Part shown: piece after piece, positions 29,496 through 38,881 of the stretch
How positions within the stretch are numbered: the stretch's first letter is position 1
How the letters are laid out: each line of letters opens with the position of its first letter
Source: an uncultured Cetobacterium sp.
GTDB lineage: Bacteria; Fusobacteriota; Fusobacteriia; Fusobacteriales; Fusobacteriaceae
Direction: 5' to 3'
NCBI GenBank assembly: GCA_934085975.1
Contig: CAKOHT010000005.1
Span: 33,966-97,965 of the forward strand
Length of the DNA: 64,000 nucleotides
The notes under the pieces: generated by a model
What the model was told of the DNA's origin: nothing
Database searches by the model: none
The model's input: only the letters and a program-made list of their open reading frames with translations
Position numbers and translations under genes: made by a program

Positions 29496-29655
29496 TTTAA
29501 CCCCCTCTGAAACTTTTATATTTTTAGAAGTGTACTACTTATCTACCTACATTCCTTCTTAAAATAAATTTCAATTTTTATTTTTTATTTATAAAAGGAA
29601 ATATAAGTATTTATATGTACTCTAAATATAATAATAGAAACAAAAGGAGGAGTCT

Positions 29656-32037
29656 ATGACTAGTACAAATAATCATTCTACCGATCTTGTTAATATAAGG
29701 GATTTACTACCTGAAGATATTCCGATTTTACCGCTTGTGATAAGACCTATTTTTCCAAATATCTTAACTCCAATAGCTTTCACAGGAGAAAATTTTTTAG
29801 AAGCTATAAAAGATGCTGAAGAAAATTACAATGGTTTTATCGGTTTAGTTTTTGTAAAAGATATTGATGACAACGACTATTTTAATTCGACTCTATACGA
29901 CGTTGGAACTGTCGTTAAAATAAATAAAGTTACATCTATCTCCCAAGACTCTGTACAAGCTATTGTTTTTGGTATAGAGAGATTTAAAAAGAAAAAAGTT
30001 CTTCCTGATACTCCTAGATTATGTTGGAAAGTAAAATATAATAGAGAAACTGCGGACTCTTCAATTGAGCTTAAAGCCTATATGTTGGCTATCATGACCT
30101 CTTTAAAAGAGATTTTTGAGGTTAATCCAATCTTAAAAGAGGAGCTAAAACTCTTAGTTTCTCAGGCTTCCTATGATCATCCAAGTATTTTTATAGATTT
30201 TGTCTCTTCTATGTTAAAAGCTGAAGCCAAAGACCTTCAAGAACTTTTGGAAGAGTTTAATATAGTTAATCGTTCTCAAAGACTTTTAACCATGCTAAAG
30301 AAAGAGTTAGAAATTTCTCAACTTCAGGCTAAAATTTCTAAACAAATTGAAGATAAAGTTAGTAAACAGCAAAAAGAGTACTTTTTAAGGGAACAGCTCA
30401 AACTAATAAAACAAGAGCTTGGCTTAGAAAAGGATGAAAAATCCGCAGTTACCGACAAAATTTTAGATAAAATAAAACATATACATCTATCAGCAGAGGC
30501 AGAAAAAATAGTAAATGAACAGCTTGAGAAGCTTTCTCTTTTGGATCAAGGATCTCCAGAATATCATGTAGCTCGAACATATATCGAATCTATCGTCGAA
30601 CTTCCATGGGGAGTTTTTTCAAAGGATAGGCTGGATATTAAAAAAGCTAAGAATATTTTAGATCGTGATCATTATGGTCTTGAGGATATAAAAAATAGTA
30701 TTTTAGAATTTGTCAGTACCGTTATAAAAACTGGGAATGTCAATGGGTCAATTCTTTGTCTAGTTGGTCCCCCAGGAGTTGGAAAAACATCTATCGGTAA
30801 ATCTATTGCCGAATCGTTGAATAGAAAATTTTATCGTTTTTCTGTCGGTGGAATGGTTGATGAAGCTGAAATCAAAGGTCATAGAAGAACATATATTGGA
30901 GCTATGCCCGGAAAAATTATTCAAGCTCTAAAACTTGTACAGACATCAAACCCAGTTATAATGATTGATGAAATAGATAAAATTGGAAATAGCTTTAGAG
31001 GTGATCCCGCTTCAGCTCTGCTGGAAGTTCTAGATCCTGAGCAAAATAAAGATTTTTTGGATCATTATCTAGACATAAGGTATGATCTATCCAAGATTCT
31101 TTTTGTTACAACTGCAAATCAGTTAGATACAATTCCAAGACCTTTACTCGATAGAATGGAGATTATTCACCTATCAGGTTATATCCTTGAAGAAAAACTA
31201 CAGATAGCTCAAAAATACCTGATTCCTCATCAGCTTAAAGCTCACGCTTTAGATAGTAAAGAGATTGCAATAAGTAAAAATGCTTTGAAGTTTATAATCG
31301 ATAAATATGCCAGAGAAGCTGGTGTTAGAACTTTAGACAAGTGCATCAGAAAAATTATGAGAAAAGTAAACTTAAAAATTGCAGAGGGCAATGTTGAAAA
31401 AGTTAGAATAAATGAAAATAATGTTGAGGCTTACTTGGGAACTCCACTTTTCACCACAGAGGAGCTTTATCAAAATGAAATACCTGGAGTTACTCTTGGA
31501 CTAGCTTGGACATCTATGGGAGGAGCAACACTATATATTGAAGCTGCAAGTATAAGTAATAAAGAGAGTGGGCTCAAACTCACTGGGCAACTTGGAGATG
31601 TCATGAAGGAATCCGCGGAAATTGCATACTCATATATACGATCTCTTCTTGCTAAAGATATTTCTCTTACTATTGAAGTGAAAGAGTTTTTTGATAAAAA
31701 TAAAGTCCATCTACACGTACCTGAAGGAGCTACTCCAAAAGATGGTCCATCCGCTGGTATTACAATGGCTTTAGCTCTTTACTCCTTAGCTACTGACACT
31801 CCTATTAGAAAAGGTCTTGCTATGACTGGAGAACTAACTTTAACTGGTAAAGTTTTACCTATTGGTGGTGTTCGTGAAAAAACTATTGCCGCTAGAAGAG
31901 TGGGAATTTTTGAGTTAATCCTACCCAAAGACAATAAAAAAGATTTTGATAAATTACCAGATTTTTTAAAAACTGGTTTAACTGTTAACTATGTCGATTA
32001 TTTTACTGATGTTATTAAATACGCTGTAAAAAAATAA
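29656..32037 (+). CDS. lon: ATP-dependent protease Lon
   Basis: 793 aa, full LonA: N-terminal LON domain with LPLVIRPIFPN, coiled-coil middle, AAA+ with Walker A GPPGVGKTS and Walker B VIMIDEIDK, and C-terminal protease with KDGPSAG (catalytic Ser) and TGKVLPIGGVREK (catalytic Lys). Degrades misfolded and regulatory proteins. GGAGG precedes the ATG; a TATAAT is at 29627-29632 without a clear -35. Divergent from ppx across 160 bp, which is notable because polyphosphate binds E. coli Lon. Confidence 0.97.
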   Translation: MTSTNNHSTDLVNIRDLLPEDIPILPLVIRPIFPNILTPIAFTGENFLEAIKDAEENYNGFIGLVFVKDIDDNDYFNSTLYDVGTVVKINKVTSISQDSVQAIVFGIERFKKKKVLPDTPRLCWKVKYNRETADSSIELKAYMLAIMTSLKEIFEVNPILKEELKLLVSQASYDHPSIFIDFVSSMLKAEAKDLQELLEEFNIVNRSQRLLTMLKKELEISQLQAKISKQIEDKVSKQQKEYFLREQLKLIKQELGLEKDEKSAVTDKILDKIKHIHLSAEAEKIVNEQLEKLSLLDQGSPEYHVARTYIESIVELPWGVFSKDRLDIKKAKNILDRDHYGLEDIKNSILEFVSTVIKTGNVNGSILCLVGPPGVGKTSIGKSIAESLNRKFYRFSVGGMVDEAEIKGHRRTYIGAMPGKIIQALKLVQTSNPVIMIDEIDKIGNSFRGDPASALLEVLDPEQNKDFLDHYLDIRYDLSKILFVTTANQLDTIPRPLLDRMEIIHLSGYILEEKLQIAQKYLIPHQLKAHALDSKEIAISKNALKFIIDKYAREAGVRTLDKCIRKIMRKVNLKIAEGNVEKVRINENNVEAYLGTPLFTTEELYQNEIPGVTLGLAWTSMGGATLYIEAASISNKESGLKLTGQLGDVMKESAEIAYSYIRSLLAKDISLTIEVKEFFDKNKVHLHVPEGATPKDGPSAGITMALALYSLATDTPIRKGLAMTGELTLTGKVLPIGGVREKTIAARRVGIFELILPKDNKKDFDKLPDFLKTGLTVNYVDYFTDVIKYAVKK

Positions 32038-32068
32038 GAAAAGGAATGCAATAAAGCATTCCTTTTCT
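32037..32068 (+). terminator. Terminator shared by lon and yfcE
   Basis: AGAAAAGGAATGC / GCATTCCTTTTCT, 13-bp stem with a 6-nt loop and flanking A and T runs, so it can act in both directions. Confidence 0.9.
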
Positions 32069-32612
32069 ATTTTATCTCAATCTCCTTTATAATTTCTCCA
32101 TCTAAGCTCTTTACACAAAAATAGCTCTCTTCTAAAATACCATAACTGTTTACATTTCCACCCTTTGGTAAGGATATTGATCCTGGATTTAATCTATATA
32201 TTCCATCTTTTTCATATGCTACTGGTAAATGAGTATGACCATATATAAAAACATCTCCTATAGACATATTTGGAAGTTTATCTTCACTATATATATGACC
32301 ATGTGTCACAAAAATTCGTTTTTCTTTTAAAAAAATTGTAGAGTAATCACCTAACATTGGATACTGTAACATCATTTGATCCACTTCGCTATCACAATTT
32401 CCTCTAACAGCAATTATTTTATCCTTATAATTATTTAATATATCTGCTACTTCTTTTGGATTATATTCAAGTGGTAACGGATTCCTTGGCCCATGGTATA
32501 GCTCATCCCCCAATATCAATATATACGTAGCCTTCTCCCTCTCATAAGCTTCTATAGCTTTTTTTAAGAAATAACTCGATCCATGAATATCTGACATTAC
32601 AAAAATTTTCAT
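32067..32612 (-). CDS. yfcE: YfcE-type metallophosphodiesterase
   Basis: 181-aa calcineurin-like phosphodiesterase of the MJ0936/YfcE family. Metal-ligand motifs in order: SDIHGS (near residue 6), GDELYHGPRN, VRGNCDS, THGHIY and YGHTHLP. Natural substrate unknown. The start is the ATG at 32610-32612 with AAGGAG upstream; ten extra codons in the longer frame have no ribosome site. Single gene convergent with lon. Confidence 0.92.
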   Translation of the reverse strand: MKIFVMSDIHGSSYFLKKAIEAYEREKATYILILGDELYHGPRNPLPLEYNPKEVADILNNYKDKIIAVRGNCDSEVDQMMLQYPMLGDYSTIFLKEKRIFVTHGHIYSEDKLPNMSIGDVFIYGHTHLPVAYEKDGIYRLNPGSISLPKGGNVNSYGILEESYFCVKSLDGEIIKEIEIK

Positions 32613-32711
32613 AGCCCATCTCCTTAAAATATTTTTCTTCATTATATATCAATTTTCTAGAAAAAAAAAGGATTTTATCATTTTCTTCTTAATAATACTT
32701 TAAGAAAAAAG

Positions 32712-32740
32712 TTGCCTTTTTAATATTAAAATGGTATACT
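32712..32740 (+). promoter_or_regulatory. Ferredoxin promoter
   Basis: TTGCCT (32712-32717), 17-nt spacer, TATACT (32735-32740); leader of ~55 nt before the ATG. Confidence 0.75.
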
Positions 32741-32802
32741 TCTGTCGAATATATGTTAAAATCGTATATTCATACTTAATTAATTTCATTTAGGAGGTTA
32801 TC

Positions 32803-32982
32803 ATGGCTCATAGAATTAACGAAGATATCTGTATTGGATGTGGAACTTGCGAAGCAATCTGTCCTGTTAGCTGCATTTCAGAGGTTGATGGAGGAAAAAG
32901 AAGAATCGACGAAGATCAATGTATTGACTGTGGTGCTTGTGCAGGTGCTTGTCCTGTTGAGTGTATCGCTCCAGCTGAGTAA
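32803..32982 (+). CDS. 2[4Fe-4S] ferredoxin
   Basis: 59 aa, clostridial-type. Two cluster motifs: CIGCGTCEAICPVSC and CIDCGACAGACPVEC, each CxxCxxCxxxCP. Low-potential electron carrier of anaerobic metabolism. AGGAGG is 7 nt before the ATG; its own promoter and a perfect terminator make it a single-gene, probably highly expressed transcript. Read by hand from the sequence. Confidence 0.97.
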   Translation: MAHRINEDICIGCGTCEAICPVSCISEVDGGKRRIDEDQCIDCGACAGACPVECIAPAE

Positions 32983-32993
32983 TAATTTACAAT

Positions 32994-33021
32994 AAGAGAT
33001 CAAAATTTTGATCTCTTTTTT
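32994..33021 (+). terminator. Ferredoxin terminator
   Basis: Perfect palindrome AAGAGATCAAAATTTTGATCTCTT followed by a T run. Confidence 0.9.
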
Positions 33022-33045
33022 ATATACCGCAAAAAAATAAATTTA

Positions 33046-33054
33046 TGGTATAAT
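33046..33054 (+). promoter_or_regulatory. Extended -10 promoter for SEC-C gene
   Basis: TGG directly before TATAAT (33049-33054), 27 nt before the GTG start; no good -35 box is visible. Confidence 0.5.
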
Positions 33055-33080
33055 AGTAATAAAAATGTTTGGAGGTCACT

Positions 33081-34160
33081 GTGGAAGATAAATTTTTAAT
33101 CGAATCTTTAAATAGTTTACTTAAAGATGATCTTTTTAAAATCTTAGCTAAATTTAATATAAAAATTGCCAAAAGTACTATAAAAGGAACTATTGTAGAA
33201 AAAGTTATGGAAGCTTATAAAAATAATACTCCAACTTTTTTAGAAATTTTCTCTAGAGATACTATATCTTTACTTTCTCAATTTAATGATGAGAAAAATC
33301 AAATTAGTGAACAAGATTTCTTTGAATATGAGGAATTTTTGCTACCACTACAAAGTTTTGGATTTATATCCAAAAATCTTATAAAAGAGAAAAATAACAA
33401 CCACTATAACATCTCCATGTGGTTTATCGAAACTATAAATTCTCTTTCTGAAAAAGACGAAAACAAAGTTTTAATTGATTATTATCAAGAGCTTGAGATG
33501 TTAATTTTAGGAATGATTCGATTCTACGGCGTTATTGACGAACATAAGTTGTTAGAACTTTTACTTCTTACATTTAAAAATATCACTTTGGAAAAAATAC
33601 ACGCTTTTGTAGATTCTAGATGGATTCTAAATGTATTTATCTCAAAATTAGAAGATTCTGGAAATAATACTACCTATTTTGTAGCTGATTCTGTTTCTGA
33701 ACCCACTGATATTCTACATGAAACCATTAAATATGATGGTTTAGAATACAAAGTGTTAACAAATGATGAGTATAAAAATTATTGGAACTATTTTTTTATT
33801 GAAAAAACTCAAGAAGTTGCTGATTTAATAGCTCTTTTAATCTCACATAAAATGCAAGGATCTCAAATTGGACTTGAAATTACAGCATTAATTGATAGAT
33901 TAAAAAATAATATGCCTATTGAAGATATTCTCTCAGATACTAAAACAAGAGTTAAATTTGACAGTTCTAATTCAGAAGCTATCTTCACAGCACTTGTGAG
34001 TAAGATATCCAAATCTCTACCTCTTTGGGTCCTAAAAGGTCACTCCTATGTTGAAGTTTTTGGAGAAAATCAACCCCCTAGAGCAGTCACTAAAATTGGT
34101 AGAAATGAAAATTGTCCCTGCGGGTCTGGAAAAAAATACAAAAAATGTTGTGGAAAATAA
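33081..34160 (+). CDS. SEC-C motif protein of unknown function
   Basis: 359 aa. The C-terminus is a textbook SEC-C zinc motif: GRNENCPCGSGKKYKKCC in the last 21 residues, as at the end of SecA. The body is helical and acidic; residues ~5-50 resemble a small SAP/Rho-N-like helix-extended domain, but weakly. No enzyme motif recognised. The start is GTG at 33081-33083 because GGAGG lies five bases upstream; the longer frame begins inside that site. Own promoter and terminator. Confidence 0.8.
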   Translation: MEDKFLIESLNSLLKDDLFKILAKFNIKIAKSTIKGTIVEKVMEAYKNNTPTFLEIFSRDTISLLSQFNDEKNQISEQDFFEYEEFLLPLQSFGFISKNLIKEKNNNHYNISMWFIETINSLSEKDENKVLIDYYQELEMLILGMIRFYGVIDEHKLLELLLLTFKNITLEKIHAFVDSRWILNVFISKLEDSGNNTTYFVADSVSEPTDILHETIKYDGLEYKVLTNDEYKNYWNYFFIEKTQEVADLIALLISHKMQGSQIGLEITALIDRLKNNMPIEDILSDTKTRVKFDSSNSEAIFTALVSKISKSLPLWVLKGHSYVEVFGENQPPRAVTKIGRNENCPCGSGKKYKKCCGK

Positions 34161-34161
34161 A

Positions 34162-34190
34162 AAAATAGGAGTCAGACTCCTATTTTTTTT
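34162..34190 (+). terminator. Terminator after the SEC-C gene
   Basis: AAAATAGGAGT CAG ACTCCTATTTT hairpin with a T run, immediately after the stop codon. Confidence 0.9.
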
Positions 34191-34275
34191 AATCATATTT
34201 GGTTTTAGTCAATTTCTACACCTTAATAGTATAGTTTTTATTGCACTTTGTCAAGAGTTTATTTCTATTTTTATA

Positions 34276-35808
34276 TTACATTCCCTTTAATAATACTTGT
34301 ACTTCTGGTCCAATTGGTAATCCACTTAACATCCAAATTGCCAAGAAAACTGACCATCCTATTAAGAATGTTATTGAGTAAGGAAGCATTACCGATATCA
34401 ATGTTCCTAGAGAAGCTTTCTTATCATATTTCTGCATAAATACGATTATCATTGCGAAATATGACATTAAAGGAGAGATTATATTTGTAGTTGAATCCCC
34501 TATTCTATATGCCAATTGAGTAAACTCTGGCGAATAACCTATTCTCATTAACATTGGAATGAATACTGGTGCCAGTATAGCCCATTTAGCTGATGCTGAT
34601 CCCATAAACAAATTCAAGAACCCTACTATTAAAATAAATCCTATTACCAATGGTATTCCACCAATTCCGGCTGTTTCTAAGAAGTCTGCTCCCTTTACAG
34701 CTAAAATTGTACCTAAATTTGTATATCCAAAGTATGCTATAAATTGTGCTGCGAAGAATACTAGAACTATATACCCTGCCATTCCTTGCATTGATTTAGT
34801 TAACATTCCCATTACATCTGAATCGTTTTTTATTGTCCCAATAGATTTTCCATAGGCTAATCCTGGAAGAGCAAAGAAAATTACAATTATTGGTACCAAT
34901 CCACTTCCTAAGAAATTTTTACCTAGTACAAAATAGATTGGAATCAATAGAACTAACATAATTAGTGTAGCTATTCCTGCCGATTTTAAAGCTTTTTTCT
35001 CTTCACCAGTAACCTCTTGGAAATCAACAGATTCTTCACCCGTGTATTTTCCTAGCCTTGGTTCTACTATTTTATCATTGATTAAAGTTCCCAAGAAAGC
35101 AATTACAAATGTTGACGCCATCATAAAGTACCAGTTTGCTGTTGGTAAAACCTCATATGCTGGATCAAGTATTCTTGCAGCTTCTGTTGAAATTCCTCCT
35201 AAAAGTGGGTCTATTGTTCCTATCAATAGGTTAGCTGAGAATCCTCCAGAAACTCCAGCAAACGCTGCTGCTAATCCTGCAATTGGATGTCTTCCAAATG
35301 ACAAGAAAATCAATGCTGCTAGTGGTGGTAATACAACATATCCAGCATCAGATGCCACATTTGACATAATTCCTAAGAAAATAACCATAACTGTTACTAA
35401 TCTTTTAGGTGTTGATAATGCAACTTTTTTTAATATTGCTGCCATTAACCCTGATCTTTCAGCAATTCCAATTCCAATTATAGCAACCAATACTGTTCCT
35501 AAAGGTGCAAATCCAGTAAAGTTTCTAACTAATGATGTAAATATATAGTTTACTCCCTCCTGAGTCATCAAAGATTTTGTTGAAATAACCATCTCTTGTG
35601 TTTTCATTGTTCCACTATTAATTCCAACAAAGTTTACAGACCATCCCAGTGCTCCACCTATTCCTGATATTATTACTACTACTACAGCCAATATCGCAAA
35701 AAGTGTTGCCGGATGTGGTAGGGCATTCCCACCCTTTTCAATTATGTTCAAGAATTTGTCAATAAACCCTTTACTTTTCACTCCATTCCTTTTTAATTCA
35801 GCTTCCAT
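34276..35808 (-). CDS. AbgT-family transporter
   Basis: 510 aa, about 11-13 membrane helices, matching the AbgT family (p-aminobenzoyl-glutamate uptake in E. coli; sulfonamide efflux in some relatives). N-terminal cytoplasmic FIDKFLNIIEKGGNALPHPATLF, a loop with SGGFSANLL, and GDSTTNIISPLMSYFA near the C-terminus are hallmarks. No abgA/B hydrolase is adjacent; the nearest peptidase gene is on the other side of an AT palindrome. Substrate direction cannot be read. Confidence 0.92.
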   Translation of the reverse strand: MEAELKRNGVKSKGFIDKFLNIIEKGGNALPHPATLFAILAVVVVIISGIGGALGWSVNFVGINSGTMKTQEMVISTKSLMTQEGVNYIFTSLVRNFTGFAPLGTVLVAIIGIGIAERSGLMAAILKKVALSTPKRLVTVMVIFLGIMSNVASDAGYVVLPPLAALIFLSFGRHPIAGLAAAFAGVSGGFSANLLIGTIDPLLGGISTEAARILDPAYEVLPTANWYFMMASTFVIAFLGTLINDKIVEPRLGKYTGEESVDFQEVTGEEKKALKSAGIATLIMLVLLIPIYFVLGKNFLGSGLVPIIVIFFALPGLAYGKSIGTIKNDSDVMGMLTKSMQGMAGYIVLVFFAAQFIAYFGYTNLGTILAVKGADFLETAGIGGIPLVIGFILIVGFLNLFMGSASAKWAILAPVFIPMLMRIGYSPEFTQLAYRIGDSTTNIISPLMSYFAMIIVFMQKYDKKASLGTLISVMLPYSITFLIGWSVFLAIWMLSGLPIGPEVQVLLKGM

Positions 35809-35913
35809 TTTCCCCTCCGCATTGATAATTTATTTTCATTTTATCATAAAATGATTAATAAAGTTTTTACTATAGATAAAGGATACCATATTTTATATAA
35901 AATTAATAAGATT

Positions 35914-35951
35914 AATAATATATATTTTTTATAAAAAAAATATATATTATT
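35914..35951. repeat. All-A/T perfect inverted repeat
   Basis: A 17-bp perfect inverted repeat of A and T only (35914-35930 with 35935-35951, 4-nt loop) in the 187-bp gap between the AbgT gene and the aminopeptidase. It may be a weak terminator, a binding site or a melting region; nothing else is recognisable in this gap. Confidence 0.7.
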
Positions 35952-35995
35952 CTACAATTAGTACTTTTTGTGAACATTTTTTTATTTTTTATATA

Positions 35996-37060
35996 TCATT
36001 TAATCTTTTTTAGTGATTTATCCAATGATGTCAATACCTCACAAGAATTTTTTTTAACTAAAATATCATCCTCTATCCTTACTCCTCCAAAATTTGGAAT
36101 ATATATTCCAGGTTCTATTGTTATTATCATTCCCTCTTTCAAAGTCTTATTTTCTGCCTTATAGGAAACTCCAGGATATTCATGAATTTGAAGTCCTATA
36201 CCATGGCCCAATCCATGACCAAAATACTCACCGTATCCTTTTTCTCTTATAAATTCTCTGGCTATTGCATCTAATTCATGAACTGAAATTCCTGCTTTAA
36301 CCTCTTTTATCGCTCTTTCATTTGCTTGTTTCACAATCTCATATATCTCTAAATGTTTATTTGAAGGATTATCTCCAACATAGAACGTCCTTGTTATATC
36401 CGAAGCATATCCTTTATAAAAACATCCATAATCTATTGTTAAAAATCCCTCCTCTATTTTTTTATCACCAGCTACTCCATGTGGCAGTGCTGATCTTTCA
36501 TTAGATGCCACAATAAGGTCAAAAGATGGTTTAGAAGCTCCTAATTTTTTCATTTGATACTCCAACTCTGCTGCAATATCGCTTTCTTTTACTCCTATTT
36601 TTATTTTAGGAATTGTCAATTCCAAAGCTTTTTCTGCAATCGCTATAGATTTTTTTATTGCTTCTATCTCCTCTCCTGATTTAATCTCCCTTATTTTTGT
36701 AAAACTATCATCTAAATATACGTATTCCAATTTTGGGAAATTACCTTCAAATAGCCTAAATTGATCCAATGTCACACTTTGATTTTCAATACCTAATTTT
36801 TGTACTCCAAACTCTGCCAATATCTCTCCAACTCTCTTCAAAGTAGATATGTTTTCACAGATTAGTTCATAGCCATTTTTTTCCACTTCCTCTTTTCCTT
36901 GAGAGACATACCTAAAATCTGTTATAAAAATTTTTTTTTCTCCTATTACCAATGCCATTCCGGTTGTTCCTGTAAATCCCGTAAAATATCTTACATTAAG
37001 CATATTACTGATCAAAACCGCATCAACATTTTTTTCTCTCATCACTCTCTTTAAATTCAT
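35996..37060 (-). CDS. Xaa-Pro aminopeptidase family (M24B)
   Basis: 354 aa: N-terminal creatinase-like domain, then the pita-bread metallopeptidase domain. Metal ligands are visible in TIDYGCFYKGYASDITRTF (two Asp), GHGIGLQIHE (His), TIEPGIYI (Glu) and GVRIEDDILV (Glu). Cleaves N-terminal residues before proline. Third gene of birA-mnmA-peptidase; 11 nt after mnmA. Confidence 0.93.
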   Translation of the reverse strand: MNLKRVMREKNVDAVLISNMLNVRYFTGFTGTTGMALVIGEKKIFITDFRYVSQGKEEVEKNGYELICENISTLKRVGEILAEFGVQKLGIENQSVTLDQFRLFEGNFPKLEYVYLDDSFTKIREIKSGEEIEAIKKSIAIAEKALELTIPKIKIGVKESDIAAELEYQMKKLGASKPSFDLIVASNERSALPHGVAGDKKIEEGFLTIDYGCFYKGYASDITRTFYVGDNPSNKHLEIYEIVKQANERAIKEVKAGISVHELDAIAREFIREKGYGEYFGHGLGHGIGLQIHEYPGVSYKAENKTLKEGMIITIEPGIYIPNFGGVRIEDDILVKKNSCEVLTSLDKSLKKIK

Positions 37061-37071
37061 CAGCCACTCCC

Positions 37072-38115
37072 TTAAAACATTATTTTTCCTCCACCTATTA
37101 CTAGGCCATCACTATATATTACCAAATGCTGTCCCTTTGCATTTTGTGGATTTTCCTCTTCATATTCAAAATATATCTTTTTGTTTTCCTTGATCACTTT
37201 ACCATAAAATCCTGTACTTGAAAATCTTGGCTTGGCTAAAACTTTAACCTCTCTTAGCTCATCAAATGGAATATGGGATTTGAAATCTTCTAATTCGACT
37301 CTTTTTTTATGCAAATCTAAATAATCTCCTAAAATTATTTCATTCGTCTCCGGTAAAATATCTATGATAAAATAAATTTTAGAAAATAAAACACCCAATC
37401 CCCTTCTTTGCCCTATTGTATACAATTGATATCCTTGATGCTGACCCAAAATATTACCATTTTTATCTATATAATTTCCAGGTCTAACCTTATCTCCCAA
37501 CACTTTTTTTAAAAATTCTAAATATCCCTCTTTCGCAAAGCATATACCCTGACTATCCTTTTTATCAAAAACTTTTACCCCATATCTTTTAGCTTTTTCT
37601 CTAACAACATTTTTTTCATATTTAGCCAATGGAAATATCATTCTCTCTATTATCTCAGATTCTATTCTATATAGCATATACCCCTGATCTTTTCTTATAT
37701 CTTTTGGTTTTTTGAAAAGATTTTTTCCAAATCTATTATTTTTACTTACTTCACAATAGTGACCAGTTCCAATATAATAAGCCTCTTTTAAATTGGCAAT
37801 CTCTATTAATTTCTTTATTTTTATTATTTCATCACAAATCACACAAGGTGAAGGTGTCATACCTTTTGAATATTCATCTATAAAATACTTTACAATTTTC
37901 TCATTAAACTCATCTACAATATCTAAAACTATATGCTCTATATTCAACTCTTTTCCAAGAGATATTGCATCTTTTAAATCCTGTGACTCTCTTTGCTCTT
38001 TACTTACTACCAAAGTGACTCCAATAACTTCAAAGCCATCTTCTTTCAACATATATGCTGATGTTGATGAATCTACTCCACCACTTAACCCTAAAACTAT
38101 TCTTTTTCTATTCAT
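37072..38115 (-). CDS. mnmA: MnmA-type tRNA 2-thiouridylase (possible paralogue)
   Basis: 347 aa. PP-loop SGGVDSS (10-16), TPSPCVICDEIIK holding the first catalytic Cys, and DSQGICFAKEGY holding the second; this pair marks 2-thiolation of U34 in tRNA. Some motifs depart from the commonest MnmA form (RKDQGYMLYRI versus KDQSYFL; SPCVICDEIIK versus NPCVLCNKxIK), so this may be one of two MnmA copies. I recall that Fusobacterium genomes carry two. Lies 8 nt from birA. Confidence 0.88.
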   Translation of the reverse strand: MNRKRIVLGLSGGVDSSTSAYMLKEDGFEVIGVTLVVSKEQRESQDLKDAISLGKELNIEHIVLDIVDEFNEKIVKYFIDEYSKGMTPSPCVICDEIIKIKKLIEIANLKEAYYIGTGHYCEVSKNNRFGKNLFKKPKDIRKDQGYMLYRIESEIIERMIFPLAKYEKNVVREKAKRYGVKVFDKKDSQGICFAKEGYLEFLKKVLGDKVRPGNYIDKNGNILGQHQGYQLYTIGQRRGLGVLFSKIYFIIDILPETNEIILGDYLDLHKKRVELEDFKSHIPFDELREVKVLAKPRFSSTGFYGKVIKENKKIYFEYEEENPQNAKGQHLVIYSDGLVIGGGKIMF

Positions 38116-38123
38116 TTTTTCCT

Positions 38124-38831
38124 CTATTTTTTTGATATATGAACTGAACCGATATTATACTTTTTTATTTCACTTCCCACGAAAACCTCCAGTGTTCCAT
38201 CCTCTAAAATATCTCCTGCTATTCCACTCTCCTCCTTGTCAAAAGTGACAATATCTATTCTTTTACCATACAAATAATTGACTCTGTTAATTTCTTCCAA
38301 AATTTCCTTCCACTTCCCCTTTTTGAAATCTTGGAAATTACTATAAAAATCCTTTATTATAGTCACTATAACCTCTTCTAAATTGTACACTTTTCCCGTT
38401 TTTTCCCTCAATGAAATCGCAATATTTTTAACCTCTTCTAAATTTAAATTATTCACATTTAAACCAATCCCTATAACATAGTTATCTTTTATTTTTTCCA
38501 CCAATATTCCACTTATTTTTTTATCTTCCAAATATAAATCATTTGTCCACTTAAATTTATAATCCAGCTCCTCTATTTTTTTTAATGAATATAAAAGCGA
38601 ATATCCCACTAAAAGTGGAAGCTTCATATACTCATCTTCCTGTATCTCTACATCATGCTTTAATACAAATGAAAACAGGGCCGCCCCTTCTGTTGAAACC
38701 CATCTATTCCCTCTTCTTCCTCTTCCCAAAGTTTGAACTTTTGCTATTGCCAAGTCCCTCTCCATTATATCGTCTTTTTCTCGTAAAAACTTACTTGTAG
38801 ATTCTATTTCATCAAATCTGTATACTCTCAC
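38124..38831 (-). CDS. birA: Biotin-[acetyl-CoA-carboxylase] ligase
   Basis: 235 aa, class I ligase without the DNA-binding domain, so no biotin repressor function. Motifs: EIESTSKFLRE near the N-terminus, GRGRRGNRWVS (biotinyl-AMP loop, the GRGRxG signature) and KWTNDLYLEDKKISGILVE. GTG start (38829-38831) preceded by GAGGAG. It begins only ~20 nt after the galE terminator, so it needs read-through or a promoter inside galE. Confidence 0.94.
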   Translation of the reverse strand: MRVYRFDEIESTSKFLREKDDIMERDLAIAKVQTLGRGRRGNRWVSTEGAALFSFVLKHDVEIQEDEYMKLPLLVGYSLLYSLKKIEELDYKFKWTNDLYLEDKKISGILVEKIKDNYVIGIGLNVNNLNLEEVKNIAISLREKTGKVYNLEEVIVTIIKDFYSNFQDFKKGKWKEILEEINRVNYLYGKRIDIVTFDKEESGIAGDILEDGTLEVFVGSEIKKYNIGSVHISKK

Positions 38832-38848
38832 TTTTTCTCCTCATTAAA

Positions 38849-38881
38849 GAAAAAATTAGGCAGAAATCTACCTAATTTTTT
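38849..38881 (-). terminator. Intrinsic terminator after galE
   Basis: Minus-strand AAAAAATTAGG / CCTAATTTTTT stem with a ~10-nt loop and T run, overlapping the galE stop codon and just upstream of the birA ribosome site. Confidence 0.85.

Noticed and set aside
28963..29562. Plus-strand open frame of 199 codons opposite ppx
   Set aside because: It covers the ppx active-site codons on the other strand and lacks a ribosome site.
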